This document shows positions 13,160 to 21,050 of a stretch of 37,389 nucleotides of DNA, piece after piece. The DNA lies in the IMG/VR virus record IMGVR_UViG_3300044961_000622, positions 1-37,389 of that record. One strand, 5' to 3'. Position 1 is the stretch's first letter; each line of letters starts with the position of its first letter. The notes under the pieces were generated by a model. That model made no database searches, was not told the origin of the DNA, and saw nothing but the letters and a program-made list of their open reading frames with translations. Source of the stretch: a virus. Both the position numbers and the translations under genes were made by a program.

Positions 13160-13347
13160 ACGGCTACCGCACGTTGATCGGCGCGGCCGTGGCGCTGGCC
13201 GCCGAGATCGCGCGCCTCTACGGCATCGACATCGGCGACCAGGAGGGGCTGGTGAATTCCATCCTCGTGATCGGCGGCGCCGCGCTCGCGATCTACGGCC
13301 GCATCGCCGCCACGCGCAACCTCCAGACCGGAGGGCCGCTCGCATGA
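13156..13347 (+). CDS. Holin-like small membrane protein
   Basis: 63 residues from GTG 13156 (GTGA overlap). Two hydrophobic segments, LIGAAVALAAEIARLYGI and LVNSILVIGGAALAIYGRIA, separated by a short acidic loop (DIGDQEG). This size and topology, in a lysis cassette after the endolysin, match phage holins of the type that ends in an AIYGRIAA-like segment. Forms membrane lesions that release endolysin. Confidence 0.75.
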   Translation: MNGYRTLIGAAVALAAEIARLYGIDIGDQEGLVNSILVIGGAALAIYGRIAATRNLQTGGPLA

Positions 13348-13574
13348 TGCGACTGAAAAGCGCCTGCACCATCTGCCTCGCCGCGGCTGCGGCCGGCTGC
13401 GCCACGGACACCGTGATTTTCCGGGTCATCGAGTACGACGCAGCGGCGCTGCTCTCCCGCGCCGGCGGCTGCGCGGTGCACCGCACGCCGGCCACCGGCG
13501 AGCGTCACGCCGAGCGCATCGAGTTCGTCTACGCCGGTCAACGGTGCAGCGTGCGCGCCGTGAGCAGGGACTGA
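13344..13574 (+). CDS. Lipoprotein of the lysis module
   Basis: 76 residues from ATG 13344 (overlap with the holin-like gene). Signal sequence with a lipobox-like AAAAGC (MMRLKSACTICLAAAAAGCA), lipidation expected at Cys19. The mature part is about 57 residues with two further Cys. It could be an outer-membrane spanin subunit, but it is not Pro-rich as Rz1 usually is, so the function remains open. Confidence 0.68.
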   Translation: MMRLKSACTICLAAAAAGCATDTVIFRVIEYDAAALLSRAGGCAVHRTPATGERHAERIEFVYAGQRCSVRAVSRD

Positions 13575-13999
13575 TGGGGCGCGGCATGTCGGACTCGATC
13601 GCCTACCGCGCCGGCTACAAGTACCAGCTGGCGGAGGACTACCACACGACGATCGAAATCCATCCGCCGGCGGCAGTGAGCAACCGTTACGTGCGGCTCA
13701 TGCCGGACGGGCAGCTCACGATCCGGCGCGATTACGCTTGGGACGGCCCGAGCGGACCGACCGTCGACACGCCGAGCTTCGCGCGCGGCTCGCTGGTGCA
13801 CGACGCGCTGTATCAACTGATCCGCGAAGGGCTGATCGAGCCTGGCCACCGCAAAACCGCGGACAAGATCCTCAAGCGCATGTGCCGCGAGGACGGCATG
13901 CTCTCGATCCGCGCCTGGTGGGTGTACAACGCCGTGCGGCTGTTCGGCGGGCCGGCCGCCGATCCCGCCAACGATCACCCCGTGATGCGTGCCCCATGA
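13574..13999 (+). CDS. DUF1353-family phage protein
   Basis: 141 residues from ATG 13574 (overlap with the lipoprotein gene). It has the DUF1353 core DYAWDGPSGPTVDTPSFARG and SLVHDALYQLIREGLI, with conserved His/Asp, and KTADKILKRMCREDG. The family is common in phage lysis regions and has been suggested, without proof, to be a peptidase or envelope-active protein. No signal peptide is present. Confidence 0.8.
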   Translation: MGRGMSDSIAYRAGYKYQLAEDYHTTIEIHPPAAVSNRYVRLMPDGQLTIRRDYAWDGPSGPTVDTPSFARGSLVHDALYQLIREGLIEPGHRKTADKILKRMCREDGMLSIRAWWVYNAVRLFGGPAADPANDHPVMRAP

Positions 14000-14118
14000 A
14001 ATGGCGCGACATGCGCTGGCAGGAAAAGCTCGCCGCGCCCGCGATCTTCGCCGCGGGTGTCCTCGCGTACTACACACGCGACATCGTCGCGTGGCTGCTC
14101 AATTTGCTCGGAGTCTGA
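13996..14118 (+). CDS. 40-residue membrane protein
   Basis: From ATG 13996 (ATGA overlap): charged start MKWRDMRWQEKLAAP, then one membrane helix, AIFAAGVLAYYTRDIVAWLL. Could be a second holin or antiholin; no family recognised. Confidence 0.6.
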   Translation: MKWRDMRWQEKLAAPAIFAAGVLAYYTRDIVAWLLNLLGV

Positions 14119-14131
14119 AAAGGAGAACGCA

Positions 14132-14644
14132 ATGAAACCGCTGTTCAAACGCTTTTTAATCGCGGCCCTGCTGCCGCTCATGGTGTCGTTCGCGCCGCCC
14201 GCCGCCGGCGGCGCGCTGACGGACTACCTCGAGAACCGGATCGTCGACTGGCTGTTCCGGGGGCAGTCCTTCACGCCGCCCGCGACGCTCTATGTGTCGC
14301 TGCACACCAGCGCGTGCTCGGACTCGTCGACCGGCACCGAGGTCTCGGGCGGCAGCTACGCGCGCGTGGGTGTGGCTGCCAATACGACGAACTGGGCGAA
14401 CACCCAGAACTCCGGCACCGGCGCGTCCACCGGCACGAGCGGCACCACGCGCAACAAGGTCACGATCACGTTCCCGGCGCCGACCGCGAACTGGGGGTCG
14501 ATCACGCACTTTGGGATATGGGATGCGTCCTCGGGCGGCAACATGCTGATCTGCGCCGCGCTGACGCAGGCCAAGACCGTCAACAACGGAGACGCTGCAC
14601 CCGCCTTCGCGGTCGACGCACTGACCGTCCAGATCGATAATTGA
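14132..14644 (+). CDS. Virion-type (tail-fibre-like) domain behind a signal-like N-terminus
   Basis: 170 residues from ATG 14132 with AAAAGGAGAA upstream. The N-terminus (MKPLFKRFLIAALLPLMVSF) looks like a signal peptide or membrane anchor. After it comes a domain seen in phage structural proteins, here beginning LTDYLENRIVDWLFRGQSFT and with TEVSGGSYARVGVAANTTNW, ANWGSITHFGIWDASSGGNM and a Leu-Thr-Gln-rich beta end. That family normally starts at the LTDYLEN motif without a leader. It lies in the lysis module, far from the tail genes. Function unknown. Confidence 0.65.
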   Translation: MKPLFKRFLIAALLPLMVSFAPPAAGGALTDYLENRIVDWLFRGQSFTPPATLYVSLHTSACSDSSTGTEVSGGSYARVGVAANTTNWANTQNSGTGASTGTSGTTRNKVTITFPAPTANWGSITHFGIWDASSGGNMLICAALTQAKTVNNGDAAPAFAVDALTVQIDN

Positions 14645-14658
14645 TCTGACCGCCAAGC

Positions 14659-16119
14659 ATGCCCAACCAACGCCTGGCGCCGGATGCGCTGCTCGTCCAG
14701 ACGAACCTCGCCGGCGCGGTCGGCGACATCGATGACGATCCGGATTCGCCGGACGGCGCGTGGCTCACGCACAACGGCGGCAACGGCGACACCGACTGCC
14801 GCGTCTCGTTCCCGACGCCGACGGGCAACCCGACGGTGGGCGCCGGGCTGCAAGAATTCCGAGTCTTAATCAGGAAGAACGCCTCCGGCGGCAACAGCAC
14901 GACCTGGTCGCTCGCGCTGTGGGAGAACGGATCGCAGGTGTCGGTGCTCGCCACCGGCACTGTGACCACGACCACCGGCGAGGTGGTGGCGGGCACATGG
15001 AACGCCAGTGCGCTGTCCGGTGCCGACGGCGCGCAGGTGGAGTGCCGCCTGCAGCAGACCGGCGGCGGCTCCTCCGGCGGCGGCTCCAACCGCCGCCGCA
15101 TCGAGATCGGCGCGGTGGAATGGAATGCCGAATACACCGCGGCCGGCGCCGCGCTGGAGGGTGCCGCCGCGGCCGAGGCCGCCGCCACGGGCGATCTCAC
15201 GACCGGCATCGCGCTTGCTGCCGCCGCCGCGGCCGAGGCCGCCGCCACCGGCGACCTTGCGACCGGGATACCGCTCGCGGGCGATGCAGCCGCCGAAGCG
15301 GCCGCCGAAGGCACGCTGAGTAATGCGGCAGCCGCGCTGGAGGGGGACGCTGCCGCCGCTGCCACCGCCGCGGGCGATCTCACGACCGGCATCGCACTCG
15401 CTGGCGCTGCGTCAGGCGAGGCCGCCGCCACCGGCGACCTTGCGACCGGGATACCGCTCGCGGGCGACGCAGCCGCCGAAGCCGCGGCCGAAGGCACGCT
15501 GACCGGCGCGCCGGCCGCACTCGAGGGTGACGCGACGGCCCAGGCCGCCGCCACGGGCGATCTCACGACCGGCATCGCGCTCGCGGGCACTGCGGCAGGC
15601 GAGGCCGCCGCCACGGGAGATCTCGCAACCGGCATTCCGCTTGCGGGCGCGGCTGCCGCCGCTGCCACCGCCCAGGGCACGCTGACGGATGCGCCGGTCG
15701 CGTTCGAGGGCGGCGCCGCAGCCACCGCCGCAGCCGCGGGCACGCTCTCGCGCGGCGTGGCATGGCCGCCGTACGCGCAGCTCGCCTTCCGCGATTACGC
15801 CGTGCGCCGCGCCTCCGGGCTGGTGCGCAGCCAGATCGAGTCCGGCCCGCCGCGGCAGCACCGCCTCCGCCGCCGCGTGATGATCGACCGGCCGGCCACG
15901 GTATGGCTCGACAGTCATGCCGACTATCAGGCGTTCATCGCGTGGGTCGAGGCGGAGCTCGCACTCGGCGTGAAATGGTTCGACTGGATCGATCCCGTGG
16001 ACGGCCAGATGAAACTCGCGCGCATCAAGGACGGGCAGTTGCTGCGCGAGGCGCCGGCGCGCCGGCAGATGGACCACTGGCGCGTCAGTCTGACGATTCA
16101 GACCTGGGGCAACGCATGA
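14659..16119 (+). CDS. Chimeric protein: beta domain, Ala-rich repeats, tail-tip paralogue
   Basis: 486 residues in three parts. Residues 1-155 form a beta-rich domain (EFRVLIRKNASGGNSTTWSL...). Residues about 156-366 are ten repeats of 20-21 residues with consensus LAGxAAAEAAATGDLTTGI, arranged as triplets of about 61 residues. Residues 367-486 align end to end with the 120-residue tail protein encoded at 31288-31650 (about half identical, sharing TVWLDS, ADYQAF and WFDWIDPVDG). Part of the DNA is the same too: 29 bp at 15976-16004 equal 31510-31538. It sits in the lysis module, next to another virion-type gene, so it is an unusual duplicated tail component. Confidence 0.75.
   Translation: MPNQRLAPDALLVQTNLAGAVGDIDDDPDSPDGAWLTHNGGNGDTDCRVSFPTPTGNPTVGAGLQEFRVLIRKNASGGNSTTWSLALWENGSQVSVLATGTVTTTTGEVVAGTWNASALSGADGAQVECRLQQTGGGSSGGGSNRRRIEIGAVEWNAEYTAAGAALEGAAAAEAAATGDLTTGIALAAAAAAEAAATGDLATGIPLAGDAAAEAAAEGTLSNAAAALEGDAAAAATAAGDLTTGIALAGAASGEAAATGDLATGIPLAGDAAAEAAAEGTLTGAPAALEGDATAQAAATGDLTTGIALAGTAAGEAAATGDLATGIPLAGAAAAAATAQGTLTDAPVAFEGGAAATAAAAGTLSRGVAWPPYAQLAFRDYAVRRASGLVRSQIESGPPRQHRLRRRVMIDRPATVWLDSHADYQAFIAWVEAELALGVKWFDWIDPVDGQMKLARIKDGQLLREAPARRQMDHWRVSLTIQTWGNA
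15139..15760 (+). repeat. Ten-fold Ala/Gly/Thr-rich coding repeat
   Basis: Ten units of about 60-63 bp, each coding about 20 residues, are organised in three near-identical triplets plus one unit; for example GGCGATCTCACGACCGGCAT recurs at the same place in each first unit. Such DNA can recombine, so copy number may differ between related phages. Confidence 0.8.
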
Positions 16120-16349
16120 CGGATCTCTACGACATGGCCACCGAGGTCGAGGAAGGGTTCCGCGCGCAGGCGCTGGCCGCGCAGCGTGCGCTCGCGGAGC
16201 ATGCGCGCGCCCGCGACACCGCCGGCCCGACGGCGTATGTGTGCGTGGATTGCGGCGACGACATTCCCGCGGCGCGCCGCGCCGCGCTGCCGTCGTGCCG
16301 GCGCTGCGTCGACTGCCAGGAGCGGCACGAAAGGGGAGCCAGACGATGA
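16116..16349 (+). CDS. TraR/DksA-type zinc-finger protein
   Basis: 77 residues from ATG 16116 (ATGA overlap). N-terminal helix (YDMATEVEEGFRAQALAAQR) and a four-Cys zinc finger C43-x2-C46-x14-C61-x2-C64 (YVCVDCGDDIPAARR, SCRRCVDC). Matches phage TraR, a short DksA relative that binds the RNA polymerase secondary channel without ppGpp. It lies at the usual place in transposable siphophages, before the DUF2730 gene. Confidence 0.88.
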   Translation: MTDLYDMATEVEEGFRAQALAAQRALAEHARARDTAGPTAYVCVDCGDDIPAARRAALPSCRRCVDCQERHERGARR

Positions 16350-16720
16350 CGACGCTGCAGGTCGAGTTCTGGCAGCTCATCACGCTGCTCGCATCCATGC
16401 TCACGGCATTCGTCGCGTCGATCTGGGCGCTGTCGAAGGCGCTGCTGCGGCAGTTTCAGCAGGACCTCAAGCAGCGCTTCGCACACCAGGAGCAGTTGCG
16501 CCAGGAGGCGCGCGCGGCGCATGACCAGCGATTCGCCGCGATCGAGACGGCGGTGAGCGAGCGGGAGCGCGACCTGCTCAGGCTGCGCGCCGAGCTTCCG
16601 GTGCACTACGTGCGGCGGGAAGACGCGATCCGCTCGGAGACCGTGATCAACGCCAAGCTCGACGCGCTGGCCACCAAGATCGATCTCGTCGCCGAGCGCG
16701 TGACCCGGGGAGATAAATGA
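16346..16720 (+). CDS. DUF2730-type membrane-anchored coiled coil (Mu gp25-like)
   Basis: 124 residues from ATG 16346 with AAGGGGAG upstream. One N-terminal membrane helix (FWQLITLLASMLTAFVASIW) is followed by a long coiled coil (about 35-85) and a second helix near the end (LDALATKIDLVAERVT). Matches the phage family DUF2730 in size, topology and position. It could act like an inner-membrane spanin or assembly factor; unproven. Confidence 0.75.
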   Translation: MTTLQVEFWQLITLLASMLTAFVASIWALSKALLRQFQQDLKQRFAHQEQLRQEARAAHDQRFAAIETAVSERERDLLRLRAELPVHYVRREDAIRSETVINAKLDALATKIDLVAERVTRGDK

Positions 16721-17022
16721 TGGACATGGAAAAAACCCGCCGTGAGACGATCCGCTGGCATGTGCTCGTCGCGGTCAACGCGGGCAGCCCGCACCCGGTG
16801 GCCGAGACGCTGATCCTCTCGGCGATCCAGGCGATCCCGATAGAGTGCACGGCGCTCGAGCTGCGCCGGCAACTGGACTACCTGGCCGACCGCAAGCTGA
16901 TCGAGCTGGCCAGGCATGAGGGCGCGCCCTGGTCCGCGGAGCTCACGCGCCACGGGGTGGATTTCGTCGAGTACACGATACCGGCCGAGCCCGGCATCGC
17001 GCGCCCGAAAAAATATTGGTGA
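16717..17022 (+). CDS. Mu gp26-like winged-helix protein
   Basis: 101 residues from ATG 16717 (ATGA overlap). A winged-helix pattern: RRETIRWHVLVAVNAGSPHP, ALELRRQLDYLADRKLIELA and wing APWSAELTRHGVDFVEYTIP. Proteins like this lie before the DUF3486 gene in Mu-like phages (Mu gp26). DNA binding is expected, perhaps with terminase; function unproven. Confidence 0.8.
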   Translation: MMDMEKTRRETIRWHVLVAVNAGSPHPVAETLILSAIQAIPIECTALELRRQLDYLADRKLIELARHEGAPWSAELTRHGVDFVEYTIPAEPGIARPKKYW

Positions 17023-17570
17023 ACGCCGTGCCGCCGCGTCCCAAGGTCGAGAAGCTGCCGGCCGAGATCCGCAACGAGCTCGACCGCCGACTCGCGAAGA
17101 GCGGCTTCGGCGGCTACGTCGCGCTCTCGCAGTGGCTCACCGAGCAGGGCTACGCGATCGGCAAGAGCGCGCTGGGCGAGTACGGGCAGAACCTGCAGCA
17201 CAAGCTCGCGGCGATCAAAGCGAGCACCGAAGCAGCGCGGCAGATCTCGGAGGCTGCGCCTGATGATGCGGACCTGCGCAGCGGCGCCGTCATCAGCATG
17301 ATCCAGACGGAGGTGTTCAACGTGCTGGTGGCGCTGCAGGAGGCGAACACCGTCAAGGACACGATGCAGCGGGCGAAGCTCCTGTCGAGCGTGGCGAAGA
17401 ACGTCGCGACGCTCTCGCGCGCCAGCGTCAATCAGAAGCGCCACGAGATCGAAATTCGCGCCAAGGCCCAGGCCGCCGCCGATCGCGTGGCGAAGGTCGC
17501 GAAGAAAGGCGGGCTCACCGCGGGCGCCGTCGACACCATCCGCCGGGAGATTCTCGGCATTGCGGGGTGA
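17019..17570 (+). CDS. DUF3486 protein (Mu gp27-like, small terminase candidate)
   Basis: 183 residues from GTG 17019 (overlap with previous stop; TTG 17016 is an alternative). N-terminal HTH-like segment (PAEIRNELDRRLAKSGFGGY, ALSQWLTEQGYAIGKSALGE), then long helices (residues 60-150). This is the DUF3486 family, Mu gp27, just before the large terminase, hence a probable small terminase/DNA-recognition subunit. Confidence 0.86.
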   Translation: MNAVPPRPKVEKLPAEIRNELDRRLAKSGFGGYVALSQWLTEQGYAIGKSALGEYGQNLQHKLAAIKASTEAARQISEAAPDDADLRSGAVISMIQTEVFNVLVALQEANTVKDTMQRAKLLSSVAKNVATLSRASVNQKRHEIEIRAKAQAAADRVAKVAKKGGLTAGAVDTIRREILGIAG

Positions 17571-17573
17571 CAC

Positions 17574-17798
17574 ATGGACAACCAGCACAAGCTGATCAAG
17601 GGGCACCGGGATCTCAGCCAGGCCGAGATCGACCTGATGAACGAGATCAAGGCCGAGGCCGAGCGCGTCGGCGCCCTGGTGGACAGGGTGCACGCGGCCG
17701 AGGGCATCGACCGGCGCTGGGCCGCGATCGCGCGCACCGACCTGCAGCAGGGTTTCATGGCGCTGACCCGCTCGGTAGCGCGGCCGGGGACGTTCTGA
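17574..17798 (+). CDS. acb2: Acb2-like anti-CBASS cyclic-nucleotide sponge
   Basis: 74 residues from ATG 17574. It reads MDNQHKLIKGHRDLSQAEID, LMNEIKAEAERVGALVDRV, a short insert, and a C-terminal DLQQGFMALTRSVARPGTF. The H-K-x-I-K-G-x-R-D-L-S-x-x-E-I start and LQQGFMALTR end are the hallmarks I know from Acb2 of Pseudomonas phage PaMx33, itself a transposable phage, and T4 Vs.4. Those proteins are small helical hexamers that bind cyclic di- and trinucleotides and so block CBASS immunity. Lys26, reported as important, is kept; the binding Tyr11 is His here. Placement just before the terminase is the same type of locus. Activity is inferred. Confidence 0.8.
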   Translation: MDNQHKLIKGHRDLSQAEIDLMNEIKAEAERVGALVDRVHAAEGIDRRWAAIARTDLQQGFMALTRSVARPGTF

Positions 17799-17824
17799 TG
17801 TCCAATCTGGCCAGTTTCCGGGGA

Positions 17825-17843
17825 TCTGGCGCGACGCGCCAGA
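17825..17843 (+). repeat. Perfect GC-rich inverted repeat before the terminase gene
   Basis: TCTGGCGCG (17825-17833) and CGCGCCAGA (17835-17843) are exact inverted repeats around one base. It lies in the 148-bp gap between the Acb2-like gene and the terminase. No T run follows at once. It may be an operator, an RNA hairpin or a weak terminator. The rest of the gap holds two runs, CCCCCTTT and CCCCCCTTT, and no gene I can support. Confidence 0.5.
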
Positions 17844-17946
17844 ACGGCCTGTGTTGATTTCGGGCGGCTCACCCTACGCTCCCGCCGCCGGACCCCCTTT
17901 AACCCCCCTTTAAAAACCCGGCATTCGGCCCTCCTGAGCGATTTTT

Positions 17947-19542
17947 TTGAAAAAGACCCCCTCCAAACCCGCCACCCGCGCCCCGGCCCCGCCGAAAGAG
18001 GCGCCCGCCGCCGCCCCGGCGGTTTTGCTGTCCTATCAGCAGGCATGGGTCGCCGACCGGGCCGACGTGGCCGTCTGGGAGAAGTCCCGCCGGATCGGCG
18101 CGAGCTGGTGCGACGCCTCCGACTCAGTGCTGGAGGCGAGCGCCGAGGGCGGGCAGGACGTCATGTACATCGGCTATTCGGAGGACATGACCCGCGAGTA
18201 CATCGACGACTGCGCGATGTGGGCGCGCGCGTTCCAGCGCGCTGCGGGCGCGATCGAGGAGACGCTGTTCGAGGACGTGGATGCGGACGGCGACAGCCGG
18301 AGAATCAAGGCATTCCGCATCGAGTTCGCGAGCGGGTTCAAGATCCTCGCGCTCTCCAGCCGCCCGCGCTCGATCCGCGGCAAGCAGGGCAAGGTGACGA
18401 TCGACGAGGCGGCGTTCCACGACGATCTGCCCGGCCTCATCAAGGCGGCGATGGCGATGCTGATCTGGGGCGGTCGCGTGCGGCTGCTCTCCTCGCACAA
18501 CGGCGAGGATAATCCGTTCAACCTGCTGGTGAAGGACATCCGCGCGGGCAAGCTCCCCTACAGCCTGCACCGCACGACGTTCACCGACGCGCTCGATGCG
18601 GGCCTGTTCGCCCGCGTGCAGCTCATTCTCGGAGCGCGGTTGAAGCAGCAGACCCGCGCCGAGTGGGAGGCGGCGATCCGCGCGCAGTATGGCGAGGGTG
18701 CGGCCGAGGAACTCGATTGCATTCCGGCGATGGGCTCCGGCGTCTACCTGCCGCGCACGCTCGTCGAGCACTGTCAGTCCGACGCGTGCGTGGTCATCCG
18801 CTGGGCGAAGCCCCCGGAGTGGATGCTCAACTCGCGCCGCATCGAGGAGACCGACCGCTGGATCGCCGACGTGCTGAAGCCTGCGGTTGACAGCCTGCCG
18901 AACGTCCGTTCGGTGCTGGGCCGCGACTTCGGCCGCAGCGGCGACCTGTCGGTCGAGGGCGTGCTGCAGGAGATCGCGCCGCGCCGGTGGCGCGCGACGC
19001 TGACCGTCGAGCTGCGCCGCATCCCGTTCGACGTGCAGGAAAAAATCAACCTGTGGCTGGTGGCCAACCTGCCGCTGTTCCACCACGCGAAGTACGACGC
19101 CCGCGGAAACGGCCAGCAACTCGCGGAAACCGCGCTGCAGAAATTCGGCGTCTCGCGCATCGAGTGCGTGATGGCGACGCCGACCTGGTATGCCGAGCAT
19201 TTCCCGTCCTACAAGGGCGCGCTCGAAGGCCGCACCATCGAATTGCCGCGCGACGAAGACGAGATTGCCGACCACCGCCGCGTGGTGCTGAAAAACGGCT
19301 ACCCCACGATGGACGCCGGTACCGACAAGGGCAGCGACGGCGAGCAGCGCCACGGCGATCGCGTCATCGCGCGCGTGCTCGCCTGGGCCGCGACCCGCAC
19401 CGAAGCGGTGCCGATCGAGTTTCAGGCGTTGGGGCAGCGCAGGCTCGGCGCCGCGATCGACGCGCTTGCGCCGCGTGCGCTGACCGCCGACGTGGGGTTC
19501 GGGGCTGTCGCCGGCGGCAATGATTTCGGAGGCTTTCTATGA
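17947..19542 (+). CDS. Large terminase subunit (Mu gp28-like)
   Basis: 531 residues. An in-frame TGA at 17935 forces a start at TTG 17947; there is no ATG before codon 76 and no clear Shine-Dalgarno. After an Ala/Pro-rich leader come YQQAWVADRADVAVWEKSRR with IGASW (Walker-A-like region of Mu gp28), ILALSSRPRSIRGKQGKVTI plus DEAAFHDD (Walker B), and a C-terminal nuclease region beginning VLGRDFGRSGDLSVEG with acidic residues. The protein packages DNA into the prohead by ATP hydrolysis and cuts it; Mu-like phages use headful packaging from the integrated copy. It overlaps the portal start by ATGA. Confidence 0.9.
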   Translation: MKKTPSKPATRAPAPPKEAPAAAPAVLLSYQQAWVADRADVAVWEKSRRIGASWCDASDSVLEASAEGGQDVMYIGYSEDMTREYIDDCAMWARAFQRAAGAIEETLFEDVDADGDSRRIKAFRIEFASGFKILALSSRPRSIRGKQGKVTIDEAAFHDDLPGLIKAAMAMLIWGGRVRLLSSHNGEDNPFNLLVKDIRAGKLPYSLHRTTFTDALDAGLFARVQLILGARLKQQTRAEWEAAIRAQYGEGAAEELDCIPAMGSGVYLPRTLVEHCQSDACVVIRWAKPPEWMLNSRRIEETDRWIADVLKPAVDSLPNVRSVLGRDFGRSGDLSVEGVLQEIAPRRWRATLTVELRRIPFDVQEKINLWLVANLPLFHHAKYDARGNGQQLAETALQKFGVSRIECVMATPTWYAEHFPSYKGALEGRTIELPRDEDEIADHRRVVLKNGYPTMDAGTDKGSDGEQRHGDRVIARVLAWAATRTEAVPIEFQALGQRRLGAAIDALAPRALTADVGFGAVAGGNDFGGFL

Positions 19543-21050
19543 CCGATTACGTCCAGCTCCCGTCCGGCATGGTGGTGCCGGCGAGCTTCGCCGAGGCCGC
19601 GATGACGCGGCCCGAGTCGCGCGAGATCGCCACCACCCGCGACGGTCGCGACATCACGCGCGGCTTCGTCTCGCCATTCGAGCTGCTGATGCCGCAGGAC
19701 GAGGTGCTGCGCGCCCGCGGCATGGGCAACTATCAGATCTACCGCGAGGTGTTGCGCGATGACCAAGTGGCGGCGACCTTCGCACAGCGCCGGCTCGCGG
19801 TGATCTCGCGCGAGTGGGAGGTGCAACCGGGCGGCGAGAAGCGCCAGGACAAGGCCGCGGCGGCGTTCCTGAAAGAACAGTTGCAGGCCGTCGGCTGGGA
19901 CGCGGTGTGCGACCGCATGCTCTACGGCGTGTTCTATGGGCATGCGGTAGCGGAGATCCTGTGGGGCAACGATGGCCGCTTCGTGACCATCGACCGAGTC
20001 AAGGTGCGCGACCGCCGGCGCTTCGGCTACGACGGCGAGATGAATCTGCGGCTCTTGACGATGGCGAACCCGAATCCCGGCGAGCCGCTGCCCGAGCGCA
20101 AGTTCTGGTCGTTTGCGACCGGCGCCGACCACGACGATGAGCCCTACGGGCTCGGTCTCGCCCACTGGCTCTACTGGCCGGTATTTTTCAAACGCGGGGG
20201 CATCAAGTTCTGGCTGATTTTCTTGGAAAAATTCGGGCAGCCGACGGCGAAGGGATCTTATCCGCCCAACGCCACGCCGGAAGAAAAGTCGCGACTGCTC
20301 GCCGCGCTCGGCGCGATCATGACCGACGCCGGCGTGATCCTGCCCGAGGGCATGGCAATCGAGCTGATCGAGGCGGCGCGCTCGGGCACCGCGGACTACA
20401 CCGCGCTCTACGACCGCATGAACAATGCGATTGCGAAAGTGGTGCTGGGTCAGACGCTCACCACAGAGGCCGAGGGAGGGCAGTACAAGGCCGACGTGCA
20501 GATGGACGTGCGGCAGGACCTCGTCAAGTCGGACGCCGACCTCATCTGCGCGTCGTTCAACCGTTCGGTCGCGCGCTGGCTGACCGAGTGGAACTTTCCG
20601 GGGGCGGCGATCCCGCGCGTGTGGCGCCAGGTGGACGAGGGTGAAGACCTCGACAAGCGCTCGCAGGTCGATCAGCGCCTGCACGAGATGGGATACGAGC
20701 CGGAGACGCCGGAGTACATCAACGAGACCTACGGCGGTCGGTGGGTGAAGCGCGCGGCGCCCGGCGCCGGCGTGCCGCAGCTGCGAGGGGCAGCGTTCGC
20801 CGAGGGCGAAGAGACGCTCATCGATCGCCAAGCCGATCGCCTCGCGCGCGAAGCGGCTGCCGCGATCGACGAAATGATCGAGCAGATCCGGGCGGCGGTT
20901 GAGCAGGCGCAATCGCTCCCCGCCCTGCGCGAGGCGCTGATGGCGCTCTATCCCGCGCTCGACACCCGCGAGTTCACGGCGGTGATGCAGCGCGCGCTCG
21001 CCGCCGCGGCGCTCGCCGGCCGTTATGATCTGATCGAGGAACTGCGCTGA
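19539..21050 (+). CDS. Portal protein (DUF935, Mu gp29-like)
   Basis: 503 residues. The DUF935 pattern is clear: DITRGFVSPFELLMPQDEVL, YREVLRDDQVAATFAQRRLA, MLYGVFYGHAVAEILWG, FGQPTAKGSYPPNATPEEKS and VVLGQTLTTEAEGGQY. The portal forms the dodecameric ring at one capsid vertex through which DNA moves and to which the terminase and tail bind. A C-terminal helical part (about 410-503) is typical. Overlaps by ATGA with the terminase and by one base with the next gene. Confidence 0.92.
   Translation: MTDYVQLPSGMVVPASFAEAAMTRPESREIATTRDGRDITRGFVSPFELLMPQDEVLRARGMGNYQIYREVLRDDQVAATFAQRRLAVISREWEVQPGGEKRQDKAAAAFLKEQLQAVGWDAVCDRMLYGVFYGHAVAEILWGNDGRFVTIDRVKVRDRRRFGYDGEMNLRLLTMANPNPGEPLPERKFWSFATGADHDDEPYGLGLAHWLYWPVFFKRGGIKFWLIFLEKFGQPTAKGSYPPNATPEEKSRLLAALGAIMTDAGVILPEGMAIELIEAARSGTADYTALYDRMNNAIAKVVLGQTLTTEAEGGQYKADVQMDVRQDLVKSDADLICASFNRSVARWLTEWNFPGAAIPRVWRQVDEGEDLDKRSQVDQRLHEMGYEPETPEYINETYGGRWVKRAAPGAGVPQLRGAAFAEGEETLIDRQADRLAREAAAAIDEMIEQIRAAVEQAQSLPALREALMALYPALDTREFTAVMQRALAAAALAGRYDLIEELR

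Noticed and set aside
14580-15743. Minus-strand 387-codon Ala/Ser/Pro-rich frame opposite the repeat protein
   Set aside because: It is the antisense reading of the repeat units; the plus frame continues into a recognisable tail domain.
15139-15760. Possible CRISPR-like array because of regular repeats
   Set aside because: Units are contiguous, code for protein in one frame, and have no unique spacers.
17798-17857. 19-codon ORF after the Acb2-like gene, starting at an ATGA overlap
   Set aside because: Coding signal too short to judge, and it runs through the perfect inverted repeat; no similarity recognised. Possible but not supported.
17854-17880. Promoter TTGATT ... TACGCT before the terminase
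   Set aside because: Spacer of 15 bp and poor match; not better than chance.
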